Assembly: GCF_000745475.1 (NCBI RefSeq)
Contig: NZ_JQJJ01000017.1
Location: 1 to 64,000 of the forward strand
From: Allobosea sp. UNC402CLCol
GTDB lineage: Bacteria > Pseudomonadota > Alphaproteobacteria > Rhizobiales > Beijerinckiaceae
Direction: 5' to 3'
DNA length: 64,000 nt
The stretch's first letter is position 1. Each line of letters starts with the position of its first letter. This document shows positions 53,923 to 63,596 of the stretch, one piece after another. Below the pieces are notes generated by a model. That model was not told the origin of the DNA. It did not search any database and saw only the letters and a program-made list of their open reading frames with translations. The translations under genes were made by a program, and so were the position numbers.

Positions 53923-54756
53923 TCAGGAGGCGAGCGTTTCCGTCGCTTTCGTCGCGGCCTCGAGCACGAGCGGCGCGAGTTCCGCGATCGCGGTCTCGCG
54001 GCTGTAGCGCGTGGTCAGGGTCGAGAGGTTGATCGAGCCGATCGCGCGGCCGGCGCGATCATGAACCGGCGCGGACACCGAGATGCTGCCCTGCTCCATG
54101 TTCTTCTCGGTGACGGAGAAGCCGACCGCCTTGGCCGCTTCGAGGATGCGCATCATCTCGGCCGCGTCGCGCGCCTTGGTGCGCTGTGACACCGAGGGGG
54201 CGGACGCTTTCCAGACCTTCTCGACATGGCTCGGTGCGGAATGGGCGAGCAGCATCTGGCCGGACGAGGAGGAGAGTGCCGGAAACCGGGTGCCGATGGG
54301 GAGGTTGACCGACGAGATATGCGTGCTCGGTATCGTTGCGATGATGACGATGTCGGCGCCGTCGACCTCGACCCAGGAGATCGTCTCCCGGGTCTTCTCG
54401 CTCAGGATGCGCATCTGCGGATAGGCCGCTTCCAGCCCTTGGTTCGACGAGCTGGCATTTTGCGCGAAACGGAAGACCTTCCGCGACAGGCCGTAGCGCT
54501 TCGTCTGGGCGTCGCGATCGAGATAACCGAGGCGCTCGAGCGTATAGATGAAGCGCTGCGAAGCGCTGCGGCCGAGCCCCGTACGGATCGCGATGTCCGA
54601 CAGGCTCAGCGTCGCGGCCGTCTTGTCGAAGGCCTCCAGGACCTTCATCGCCTTGGCGACGGAGGCGACGAAGAGGCGCTCGTCGATCTCCGGCGCCCCT
54701 TCGCCGCGGTCGGCCAGGGGTGCGGCTGGCGCAGATTTCGACATCGACGACACCAT
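53923..54756 (-). CDS. IclR family transcriptional regulator
   Basis: A 277-residue regulator. The helix-turn-helix is at about residues 30-85 (VAKAMKVLEAFDKTAATLSL, GLGRSASQRFIYTLERLGYL), with an effector domain from about 105 (GADIVIIATIPSTHISSVNL; GFSVTEKNMEQGSISVSAPV). Start ATG 54756 is used, though 54744 is also possible. It is placed between the binding-protein gene and the acyl-CoA ligase gene, on the same strand, and likely controls the 52-61 kb locus. Confidence 0.92.
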   Translation of the reverse strand: MVSSMSKSAPAAPLADRGEGAPEIDERLFVASVAKAMKVLEAFDKTAATLSLSDIAIRTGLGRSASQRFIYTLERLGYLDRDAQTKRYGLSRKVFRFAQNASSSNQGLEAAYPQMRILSEKTRETISWVEVDGADIVIIATIPSTHISSVNLPIGTRFPALSSSSGQMLLAHSAPSHVEKVWKASAPSVSQRTKARDAAEMMRILEAAKAVGFSVTEKNMEQGSISVSAPVHDRAGRAIGSINLSTLTTRYSRETAIAELAPLVLEAATKATETLAS

Positions 54757-54812
54757 GGTGTGCGGAGACCTTTCGCGGGGCTGTCCAAGCTGTAGCAGCT
54801 TCGTCCGGCGCC

Positions 54813-56339
54813 TCAACCCGCGCCCGGGCCGAACGTTCCGGCGAAGCGCTGCTTGAGGAGGTTCTTCTGGATCTTGCCGAGCGTATTGCGCGGCATCTCG
54901 TCGACCAGCTCGATGCGCTTGGGCACCTTGTAGCCGGCCAGCGAAGATCGGAGCGCCGCGATCGCTTGCTGCGGATCGAAGGGTGTGCGGCGGTTCGCCA
55001 GCTGCACCACGGCGACGACGGCCTCTCCGAAATCAGGGTGCGAAACGCCGATCACAGCGCTTTCGGCGACCGCGTCCAAGGCGTTGAGCGCCGCCTCGAC
55101 TTCCTTGGGGTAGACGTTGAGGCCGCCGGTGATGATGAGATCGGCGCCGCGACCGAGCACGCTGACATGGCCCTCCTCGTCGACGCGGCCGAAATCGCCG
55201 GTCACGAACCAGCCGTCGCGGAAGGCGGCTGCCGTCTTCGCGTCGTCGCGCCAATAGCCGAGGAACGGAAAAGGCTGCTGCAATTCGATCATCCCGACCG
55301 TTCCGGCCGGCACCTCCTGCCCGTCCTTGTCGACGATGCGAAGCCGCGAACCCGGCAGCGGCAGGCCCGACGTATCGGGGCGGCGATGATCCTCGAAGCG
55401 GTTCGAGGTGGCGATCAGGGCCTCGGTCAGCCCGTAGCGGTCGAGGAGACGATGGCCGGTGCGGGCCGCGAAGGCCTCGAAGGCATCGGCCCGCATCGGC
55501 GCCGAGCCGGTGACGAACAGGCGCATCTCGGTGCAGAGCTCCCGGCCGAAACGCGGGTCGGCCATGAGGCGGCTGTAATAGGTCGGGACCCCGGCGAAGA
55601 TCGTCGCGCGGGGCAAGGCGGCCAGCACCGCCTCCGTCTCGAATTTCGACAGCAGGATCATCGCGGCGCCTCCGGCAAGCGCCGGCGTCGTCGTGCCGAA
55701 GAGCCCGTAGGCCATGGGGTTGGCGTGGAGCAGGGTATCGTCCGGGCCGATCCGCCAGCAGGCGGCGAGCGCGCGCGCGTTCCAGATCACGCTGCCGGCC
55801 GAAAGCAGCGCGCCTTTCGGCCGGCCCGTCGTGCCGGAGGTGTAGACCATGGCGTTCGCGTCGGACGGCGAGACCGCCGTGAGTTCGTCCAGCCCTTCGA
55901 TTCCGCGGCTCCCCTCAGTCAGCGTGCCTGCGCCCTTTGCGTCCAGCGTCAGCACGCGGTGCGTTCCGGCCGAGCCGACGCAGTCGCGCCGCGAGGGGTC
56001 GCAGACCACCGCCACCGGCTCGGCATCCCGGAGGATATGACCGATTTCAGCGTCGGTCAGACCGATATGGACAGGAAGATAGACGGCTCCGAGCCTGCAA
56101 ACCGCGAGATAGAGCAGGATGCCCTCGGGCGATTTCTCCAGAAGGCCGGCGACGAGCCGGCCTTTCGCGACGCCGAGTCCGGCCAGCAGGCCGGCGTAGC
56201 GGGCGGTGATGTCCGCCGCCTCGCCGAAGCGGAGCTGCCGCCCGGCCGCCGTTTCCATGAAGACGCGCGCCGGATCATGCTCCCGGCCGAACAGGGCGCC
56301 AAACACGTTCGCGTCGGTGGGCACGGTGATCTCGGTCAT
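54813..56339 (-). CDS. MatB-like (malonyl-type) acyl-CoA synthetase
   Basis: A 508-residue adenylate-forming ligase. The P-loop MVYTSGTTGRPKGALLSAGS is followed by FAGVPTYYSRLMADPRFGRE, FVTGSAPMRADAFEAFAART, and GHRLLDRYGLTEALIATSNR. Then come GWFVTGDFGRVDEEGHVSVL and the terminal lysine in PRNTLGKIQKNLL. These blocks follow malonyl-CoA synthetases closely, although the HVHGL loop is replaced by AYGLFG, so the acid may differ. It lies 26 bases after the crotonase-fold gene. Confidence 0.88.
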   Translation of the reverse strand: MTEITVPTDANVFGALFGREHDPARVFMETAAGRQLRFGEAADITARYAGLLAGLGVAKGRLVAGLLEKSPEGILLYLAVCRLGAVYLPVHIGLTDAEIGHILRDAEPVAVVCDPSRRDCVGSAGTHRVLTLDAKGAGTLTEGSRGIEGLDELTAVSPSDANAMVYTSGTTGRPKGALLSAGSVIWNARALAACWRIGPDDTLLHANPMAYGLFGTTTPALAGGAAMILLSKFETEAVLAALPRATIFAGVPTYYSRLMADPRFGRELCTEMRLFVTGSAPMRADAFEAFAARTGHRLLDRYGLTEALIATSNRFEDHRRPDTSGLPLPGSRLRIVDKDGQEVPAGTVGMIELQQPFPFLGYWRDDAKTAAAFRDGWFVTGDFGRVDEEGHVSVLGRGADLIITGGLNVYPKEVEAALNALDAVAESAVIGVSHPDFGEAVVAVVQLANRRTPFDPQQAIAALRSSLAGYKVPKRIELVDEMPRNTLGKIQKNLLKQRFAGTFGPGAG

Positions 56340-56365
56340 CGTCGTCGTCCTGTCGGCGTTCCGGT

Positions 56366-57142
56366 TCAGCGCCCGGTAAAGACCGGCTTGCGCTTCTCGG
56401 CGAAGGCGCGCGTGCCTTCGCGATAGTCCTCGCTGCGATCGGCGGCGTCCGACAGCGCCGCGACATTGGCTGCAACATCGGCGAGGCGGCCCAGCTGAAT
56501 CGCGTCGCAGGCGAGCTTGGCGGCCCGGATCGAGAGTGGAGCATTGGCGAGCATGGGCGCGGCGAAGCGTAGCGCCGCCTCGACGACATCGTCCTCGACG
56601 ACGTCCGACACGAGCCCGCAGGACAGCGCCGCCTCGGCCCCGATCAGAGCGCCGGTGTAGAGCATATGCCGCGCCATCGAGAGGCCGGCCGTCGCGGCGA
56701 GGAGCTGCGTGCTGTCGGCTGGATAGACCAGGCCTAGCTTTGCCGGGGGCACGCCGAAACGCGCGGTCGCGTCGGCGATCCGGAAATCCGCGCGCAGCGC
56801 CAGGGTGCAGCCGCCGCCGACGCAGGGTCCACTGACGGCCGCGATCACAGGTACGCGTGCCGCCGACACCGCCGCGTAGCAAGCCATGATGCCGTCCCAA
56901 TAGACCTGGCGCGCCGGAGGATCGTCGCGCACGGCGGCGAAGGCGCCAATCTCGTCGCCGGCGCAGAATGCGCCGCCACGGCCGGTGAGAATGATGGCAC
57001 GCAGCGCATCGTCTGCATGAAGCTGCGTGAACGCGCCACCCAGTTCGCGCCAGGCCTCGCCGCTGAGCGCGTTGCGCTTGGCCGGACGATTGATCGCGAC
57101 GATCGCGACCGCGCCGTGGCGCTCCAGTTCGATGTCGGACAA
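56366..57142 (-). CDS. Enoyl-CoA hydratase/isomerase (crotonase) fold protein
   Basis: A 258-residue crotonase-fold protein. GRGGAFCAGDEIGAF provides the first oxyanion-hole strand and CVGGGCTLALRADFRIAD the second. Both catalytic glutamates of true hydratases are missing: GGGCT replaces GGGCE, and FGVPP replaces FGxPE. It is therefore probably an isomerase, decarboxylase or thioesterase-like member. I chose the TTG at 57142 because GGAGG lies five bases upstream and it gives the usual family length. An ATG at 57190 has no ribosome site. Confidence 0.85.
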   Translation of the reverse strand: MSDIELERHGAVAIVAINRPAKRNALSGEAWRELGGAFTQLHADDALRAIILTGRGGAFCAGDEIGAFAAVRDDPPARQVYWDGIMACYAAVSAARVPVIAAVSGPCVGGGCTLALRADFRIADATARFGVPPAKLGLVYPADSTQLLAATAGLSMARHMLYTGALIGAEAALSCGLVSDVVEDDVVEAALRFAAPMLANAPLSIRAAKLACDAIQLGRLADVAANVAALSDAADRSEDYREGTRAFAEKRKPVFTGR

Positions 57143-57279
57143 ATCAGCCTCCGTGTCTCGCTCGCCCTGGCTTGACACATATCCGAACATAATATCAATA
57201 TTCAATCATTGTTATTGCAATTCGATACTTCCTTGGCCGACATATGCGCGTCGACCGGGCGAGCATTCCGGGGTACGAC

Positions 57280-58827
57280 ATGCAGACCGACGCCATCACG
57301 ATCGGGCAGCTCTGGGACAGGCGCGCTGCCGCGGATCCCGCACATGTCTATTGCCGCTTCGGGGAGCGCGACTGGTCCGTCGGCGAACTCGATGGCCGCA
57401 TCAACCGGCTGGCGAACGCGTTGCTGGCGACGGGATTGCGCAAGGGCGACCGTGTCGCCGTGATGCTGCCGAGCCATCCCGATCACATCGTCACCATCTT
57501 CGCGCTGGCGAAGGCGGGACTGGTCCGCATCCCCGTCAATGTCCATCTCAAGGGCGCCTCGCTCGACTTCGTCTTCGATCGCTTCGCGCCGCATGCGCTC
57601 ATCGCCGATTGCAGCCATGCCGAGCTGCTCGCGCCGATTACCGCGCGGCTGCCGGAGCTCAAGCTGGTCTGGCGCGGGGGCGACGGCCCGGGAGAGTTTT
57701 CCCGGTTGATCGATGCCGCTTCGCCTGGCCGGCCGCCCGTCGATGTGTTGGCCGACGACATCATCGCGATCACGCCGAGCTCCGGCACCACCGGCGAACC
57801 GAAGGGCGTGCTGAAGAGCGACCGCAGCCTGCGTGCGGGGCCGATGGGGACGCTGGCGCTGACCGGTGCCAGGGCCGGAGACGTCTTCCTGCTCTGGGAG
57901 CCGTTGCATCATGGGGCCGGCGTCGCCGTGCTGATCGCGGCGCTGATGGAGCCGATCACGCTCGCCATGGTCGAGAAGTTCAGTGCCTCGCAGTTCTGGG
58001 ACCAGGTCCGGCGCTACGACGTCACGCATATCCACTATCTCGGCGGCGTCCTGCCGCTGCTCCTGAAGCAGCCGGAAAGTCCCCTCGACCGGCAGCACAA
58101 GGTCCGCATGGCCTGGGGCGGCGGCTGCCCGATCGATGTCTGGCGGGCCTTCGAGGAACGCTTTGGCGTCGTGTTGCGCGAGGGTTACGGGCTCTCGGAA
58201 ATGACGACCTTCGTCACGATCAATCCGGAAGGCCGGCTCGGTTCTTGCGGGCGCGCCCTGCCGTTCTACGATGTGAAGCTGCTCGGCGAGGACGGGCAGG
58301 AGGTGCCTGTCGGCGAAGCGGGCGAGATCGTCGTCAGGCCGCGCGAGGCCGAGCTCGCCTTCAAGGGCTATTTCCGGATGGAGGAGGCGAGCGCCGCGCT
58401 GGTCAGGGACGGCTGGTTCTCGACCGGCGACCTCGCCCGGCGCGACGAGGACGGCTTCCTGTTCTATGCCGGCCGCAAGAAGGACAGCGTGCGCCGGCGC
58501 GGCGTCAACATCTCGGCCTGGGAGGTCGAGCGCATCATCCTCACCCATGACGACATTGAAGAATGCGCGCTGATCGGCGTGCCGAGCGAACTCGGCGACG
58601 ATGATCTCAAGCTGTTCATCCGCGCGGCCGGCGGACGCAGCCCCGATCCGCTGGCGTTGATCCGCTGGTGCGAGGGGCGGATGCCGTATTTCCAGATTCC
58701 GCGCTATATCGAGAGGATCGACGAGTTCCCGAAGACGCCGACGCAGCGGATCAAGAAGAGCGATCTCAGCCGCAGCACCGAGGCCGCTTTCGATCTCGAG
58801 CGCTCCGGGCACCGGATCGGCAAATAG
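57280..58827 (+). CDS. CaiC-like acyl-CoA ligase (AMP-binding)
   Basis: A 515-residue ligase (527 if the ATG at 57244 is used; 57280 has GGGG upstream). The adenylate motifs are ITPSSGTTGEPKGVLKSD, GYGLSEMTTFVTINPEG, GWFSTGDLARRDEDGFLFYA and the C-terminal Lys in TPTQRIKKSDL. The pattern resembles crotonobetaine/carnitine-CoA ligases. It is divergent from the crotonase and MatB-like genes and is followed by two permease genes. The locus therefore has two different CoA ligases for imported acids. Confidence 0.88.
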   Translation: MQTDAITIGQLWDRRAAADPAHVYCRFGERDWSVGELDGRINRLANALLATGLRKGDRVAVMLPSHPDHIVTIFALAKAGLVRIPVNVHLKGASLDFVFDRFAPHALIADCSHAELLAPITARLPELKLVWRGGDGPGEFSRLIDAASPGRPPVDVLADDIIAITPSSGTTGEPKGVLKSDRSLRAGPMGTLALTGARAGDVFLLWEPLHHGAGVAVLIAALMEPITLAMVEKFSASQFWDQVRRYDVTHIHYLGGVLPLLLKQPESPLDRQHKVRMAWGGGCPIDVWRAFEERFGVVLREGYGLSEMTTFVTINPEGRLGSCGRALPFYDVKLLGEDGQEVPVGEAGEIVVRPREAELAFKGYFRMEEASAALVRDGWFSTGDLARRDEDGFLFYAGRKKDSVRRRGVNISAWEVERIILTHDDIEECALIGVPSELGDDDLKLFIRAAGGRSPDPLALIRWCEGRMPYFQIPRYIERIDEFPKTPTQRIKKSDLSRSTEAAFDLERSGHRIGK

Positions 58828-58913
58828 CGGCCCCAGCCTGCAGATGAGCGGACGGCGCGAAATCAGATGAATGGCAGCACCACCGAGGCGCGTGAGATGG
58901 GCGAGCGCAGATC

Positions 58914-59878
<965 letters not shown>

Positions 59879-59882
<4 letters not shown>

Positions 59883-60790
59883 GCGCGCCGGCCTCGCTCG
59901 ATCAAGTCGTCCCGCCGCGCGCCTCGGGCTTCAATCGATTCGCACGCGCCTTCACCGCCTCGCGCACCGCCGTGGTCGGCCTGACGCTGCTGGCGGTCGT
60001 CGTCCTGCTCGCGCTCCTCGCTGCCTGGATCGCGCCGCAGAACCCCTACGACCTGACTCAGCTCGACATCCTGGACGGGCGCATGCCGCCCGGCTCGACC
60101 TCGGCGAGCGGCATGACGTTCTGGCTGGGTACCGACGACCAGGGGCGCGACATGCTCTCGGCCATTCTCTATGGCCTGCGCATCTCGCTGTTCGTGGGCG
60201 TGACCTCCGCCGTGGTCGCTGCTGCGGTCGGCGCCCTGCTCGGCCTTTTTGCTGCCTATGCCGGCGGGCGGATCGAGAGCGCCTTGATGCGCCTGGTCGA
60301 CCTGCAGCTCTCCTTTCCGGCGATCCTGATCGCCTTGATGATTCTCGCCTTTCTCGGCAAGGGCGTGCTCAACGTCGTGCTCGCGCTCGTCATCGTCGAA
60401 TGGGCTGCCTATGCGCGCACGGCCCGGGCCAGCGCGCTGATCGAGAGCCGCAAGGAATATATCGAGGCGGCCAGGGCGATGGGCGCCTCGCCCTGGCGCA
60501 TCCTGCTGCGGCACCTGCTACCGAATTGCCTGACGCCGCTGATGGTGATCGCAACCGTCCAGGTGGCCCGCGCCATTGCGCTCGAAGCGACGCTGTCCTT
60601 CCTGGGGCTCGGGGTCCCGGTCACCGAACCGAGCCTCGGCATGCTGATCGCCAATGGCTACCAGTACATGCTCTCCGGCAAGTTCTGGATCAGCTTCTAT
60701 CCGGGCCTCGCCCTGCTGTTCACCGTCATCGCGATCAACCTTGTTGGGGATCGGCTGAGGGACGTTCTCAACCCGCGTGGAGCAAGCTGA
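59879..60790 (+). CDS. ABC transporter permease, DppC type
   Basis: A 303-residue permease. The N-terminal helix is followed by WLGTDDQGRDMLSAILYGLR, the DppC hallmark. The EAA loop is YIEAARAMGASPWRILLRHL. It ends NLVGDRLRDVLNPRG. The genes for the two ATPases that normally follow are absent; after it come a CheY-like protein and a kinase. Confidence 0.95.
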
Positions 60791-60957
60791 CGGGCTGGCA
60801 GCACCGCGGCTGAGGCGAGGCGGGCGGGAAGCGCTCGGCATCATCGAGACCCCGCCGGCTTTCATGCGGCGATCAGGTCAACGGACGCAATTCTTTTCAA
60901 TGCGAGGCAACAAGAGCTGCCGCGGGCAGTTGGCTTGAGAGACGCATCCGAAAGAAC

Positions 60958-61317
60958 ATGATGTCGAAGCTGGTTGTCCTGATCGTCGAAGATGAGCCGC
61001 TGCTCCGGATGGACGCAGCGGACTTCATCGCGGAAGCCGGATTCGAGGTGGTCGAGGCTGCCCATGCCGACGAAGCCATCGCCATCCTGAAGGCCCGCCG
61101 CGACATCGCGGTGGTGTTCACGGATATCGAAATGCCGGGCTCCATGGACGGCATGAAGCTGGCGCATGCCGTGCGCCTGGGCTGGCCGCCGGTTCTCGTC
61201 GTGGTGACGAGCGGGCGCGTCCAGCCCCGTGAAGGCGATCTGCCGGCGAATGTCCGCTATCTCAGGAAGCCGTATCGGCCGGCCGAGGTGATCGAAGCCT
61301 TCCGGGAAGCGGCTTGA
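60958..61317 (+). CDS. Single-domain response regulator (CheY-like)
   Basis: A 119-residue receiver domain without an output domain. The acidic pair is in LIVEDEPLL, the phospho-acceptor Asp is in VFTDIEMPG (near residue 60), the Thr/Ser switch is VVTSGR, and the Lys is in LRKPYRP. The second ATG at 60961 is equally possible. Its stop and that of the kinase gene meet in one TGATCA. The pair may form a phosphorelay, with the receiver acting as a phosphate sink or relay. Confidence 0.93.
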   Translation: MMSKLVVLIVEDEPLLRMDAADFIAEAGFEVVEAAHADEAIAILKARRDIAVVFTDIEMPGSMDGMKLAHAVRLGWPPVLVVVTSGRVQPREGDLPANVRYLRKPYRPAEVIEAFREAA

Positions 61318-62382
61318 TCAGTCGGCGGTGAGGGCTTCGATGGGCCCACGGAGCGAAAAGACCACGCCGGCCGGCTGATAGTCCATCCCGGCTGTCCCGC
61401 TGAAATATCCGGCCAAGGCCCGTTCGATCATCCGCGATCCGAAGCCACGGCGGCTGGGCGGCTCGACGGGAGGGCCGCCGCTCTCGCGCCACTCGAAATT
61501 GAACTCGCCCTCCAGGACCGACCACGTCACGTCGATGTGTCCGTCGTCCTGGCTGAGCGCGCCATATTTCGTGGCGTTGGTCGCCAGTTCGTGGAGCGCA
61601 AGCGCCATCGCCAGGGCGGTCTTCGACGAGAGCTCGACGGCCGGACCTTCGATCCGGAAGCGCGACAGGTCGCCATGCCCCTTCAACGATTCTGCGACGA
61701 GATACTTCAAGCTCGCCCTTGCCCAGGCGGTCTGTGTCAGGATGTCCTGCGCCGAGGCCATGGTGTTGAGCCGCGCGGTGAAGGCGTCCTTGACGGCGTC
61801 AATCTCGGCGCCGCCACGGATCGTCTGATTGGCGATCGCCTGGATCATGGCGACCGTGTTCTTCATCCGGTGCTTCAGCTCCAGCGCGAGCAGGCGTTGC
61901 CGTTGCTCGGCTTCCTTGATCGCCGTGATGTCGCGCGACACCGACAGAATCGCCTCGGGCTTGCCGTCCGGACCGATGATCGGGCCGACCTGGACATCCC
62001 AGAAGCGAGGATTTCCGGCAAACGTATTGGCGATGCCCTGGAAGCGATAGCTGCGGCCGGCCCGCGCTTCCTCGAGCGCGAATTTGGCGTCCGCGTTGCC
62101 CTCATCGGTCCAGAAATCAGGCCAGGGACATCCCTTGATCGCGTTGAAGTCGCTGACCTCCATGATGCGCTGGCCGCCCTCGCTCATGAAGGACAGCCCG
62201 CCGGCAAGATCGATGACCTTGATGCAGTCGTCGGACGCCGCCAGCAGGCTGCGCATGAAGCGTGCGTCTCGCAGTTCCGGCGTCGTCAAAATATCCCCGC
62301 TCTCGCTCCGCTTGGCGGGGCATTCCCAATTTACGCCATGTACGTGCCACGCGGCCAGATCGATGTCCCTGTCATTTGACAT
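61318..62382 (-). CDS. PAS-domain HWE/HisKA_2-type sensor histidine kinase
   Basis: A 354-residue soluble kinase. A PAS domain (about residues 40-165, with SEGGQRIMEVSDFNAIKGCP and ISVSRDITAIKEAEQRQ) is followed by the phospho-His box LALELKHRMKNTVAMIQAIA. The HWE-type ATPase has ALALHELATNATKYGALS and GFGSRMIERALAGYF. There is no membrane helix. Start ATG 62382 is chosen over 62430. In alphaproteobacteria such kinases often feed stress, light or redox signals to single-domain receivers. Confidence 0.93.
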   Translation of the reverse strand: MSNDRDIDLAAWHVHGVNWECPAKRSESGDILTTPELRDARFMRSLLAASDDCIKVIDLAGGLSFMSEGGQRIMEVSDFNAIKGCPWPDFWTDEGNADAKFALEEARAGRSYRFQGIANTFAGNPRFWDVQVGPIIGPDGKPEAILSVSRDITAIKEAEQRQRLLALELKHRMKNTVAMIQAIANQTIRGGAEIDAVKDAFTARLNTMASAQDILTQTAWARASLKYLVAESLKGHGDLSRFRIEGPAVELSSKTALAMALALHELATNATKYGALSQDDGHIDVTWSVLEGEFNFEWRESGGPPVEPPSRRGFGSRMIERALAGYFSGTAGMDYQPAGVVFSLRGPIEALTAD

Positions 62383-62456
62383 GTAGGACTGTCCGACTTG
62401 AACTCGGGAGCGGGCCTCGACGAGGAACAAAGAACAGCGCGGGCCGTTCGTCCTTG

Positions 62457-62729
62457 ATGACCGATGCGATCAAATCCCAGGACGGCCAGACACACGCTGC
62501 GACACACGCCCCGGTTCACGACATGGATCGGTCGCTTCCGCTGGATTCGCCCAAGAATGTCACCCGCAAGAGCCAGCAACTGAAAGCGCGCGCCGTTGCA
62601 GGGCGGCATATCGACGAAGCGCTCTCCGACGTGCCGATCTCTGACGAAACCAAGGCTTCGCGGAAGGCGAAACTCATCGACATGCCGGCCGGCACCCCGG
62701 ATAAGCGCCGCCGCAAGCGGCCGGAATAA
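62457..62729 (+). CDS. Small basic protein of unknown function
   Basis: A 90-residue hydrophilic protein, rich in Lys, Arg, Asp and Ala, without membrane segment or recognised domain. The frame extends further upstream but has no likely start before 62457. It is divergent from the kinase with 74 bases between the starts. Codon use matches the surroundings, which supports a real gene, but no homologue comes to mind. Confidence 0.55.
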   Translation: MTDAIKSQDGQTHAATHAPVHDMDRSLPLDSPKNVTRKSQQLKARAVAGRHIDEALSDVPISDETKASRKAKLIDMPAGTPDKRRRKRPE

Positions 62730-62773
62730 AGCTCAGCTTCGTTCCCTGGCCGTGACGGAAGCGGGGCGGCTCG

Positions 62774-63088
62774 TCACGATGCCGGCTCCTCGTCACGATC
62801 GCCGGGTTGCGCGCGCCTGCAAGTTCCACGGGTGAAGCGTTCGATCTCGGCAAGCGCCTCATCCAGTGTCCGATAGGGTTCGAGCTTCATGCTCGCCATC
62901 GTCTGCACCGCATGACCGGCGGGCTGGATTCGAAACGCGCCTGGGCTTTCTTCCACAACCTGCCCCATTTCCCGGCCAAGCAGATCGGTCAGCAGCCACG
63001 CCGCCTCGCCCGGTTTAGACGTCACGTCGATATCCAAGACAGATTCCTTCGGTTCGTTGCTTGCGACCGCGACGGCCTTGGCTTTCAT
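62774..63088 (-). CDS. Small protein of unknown function
   Basis: A 104-residue protein. Its middle (TSKPGEAAWLLTDLLGREMG, VEESPGAFRIQPAGHAVQTM) looks folded, with an alpha-beta pattern. It ends in a charged tail. It starts within the stop of the gene before it (ATGA overlap), so it is the third gene of a small minus-strand operon. Similar short proteins occur in Bosea and Methylobacterium genomes as I recall; none has a known role. Confidence 0.6.
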   Translation of the reverse strand: MKAKAVAVASNEPKESVLDIDVTSKPGEAAWLLTDLLGREMGQVVEESPGAFRIQPAGHAVQTMASMKLEPYRTLDEALAEIERFTRGTCRRAQPGDRDEEPAS

Positions 63089-63303
63089 TTCGGGCGCTTG
63101 CCGGCCTTCGGCGTTGCTGCCGCGGTCGCGCGGTCGAGGGCTTCCTTCTGGAGCCGCTGTTCCTTCAGCCTGGCCGTATTGGCGTCGCGGGCCTGATTGA
63201 CGCCTTCGGCTTCCGACAGGATGCGATTGCGCGACAGGGCTTGTGTCTGCGTCTTGAGGAATGCGGCTTCCGCCTGGGTGCGGGATTTCGAATGTTCGGT
63301 CAT
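63085..63303 (-). CDS. Small charged helical protein
   Basis: A 72-residue protein rich in Lys, Gln, Ala and Arg. It is helical throughout by eye (RTQAEAAFLKTQTQALSRNR, then ARLKEQRLQKEALDRATAAA). ATG 63303 is preceded by AGGAG. It lies between two other small genes in the same direction and overlaps the next by four bases. No family was recognised. Confidence 0.6.
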   Translation of the reverse strand: MTEHSKSRTQAEAAFLKTQTQALSRNRILSEAEGVNQARDANTARLKEQRLQKEALDRATAAATPKAGKRPK

Positions 63304-63374
63304 CTGCTTTCTCCTGATAGGCGGCTGCGGCCGCCCCTTCTGTCCGGTCGCTGATGCCAGCGAACCCATGATCG

Positions 63375-63596
63375 TCACCGGGAGCCGGATGCCGGCGATT
63401 TCGTTGTCGAAAGGACGATCTGGTCGTGACCGATCGCCCTCTCATGTCCGTCAGCGCCTCTGACGCGATACTGGCGCTCTCCGCTCTCGCGCACGGGCAT
63501 CACGCGAAAGACCTCATAATCTCCCTCTCCCGACCGGTCGGCGAAGCCGAATGAGAGGTTCACGATATCGCCAACCTTGATGATCCGTTCGGTCAT
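63375..63596 (-). CDS. Small SH3-like protein of unknown function
   Basis: A 73-residue protein. It begins MTERIIKVGDIVNLSFGFAD, and YEVFRVMPVRESGERQYRVR followed by GADGHERAI suggests a small beta-barrel like the KOW or SH3 domains of short regulatory proteins. It is probably the first gene of the small-protein operon; 71 bases separate it from the next start. Confidence 0.65.
   Translation of the reverse strand: MTERIIKVGDIVNLSFGFADRSGEGDYEVFRVMPVRESGERQYRVRGADGHERAIGHDQIVLSTTKSPASGSR

Noticed and set aside
57202-58812. 536-codon minus-strand open frame
   Set aside because: Antisense to the CaiC-like ligase, whose motifs are unambiguous.
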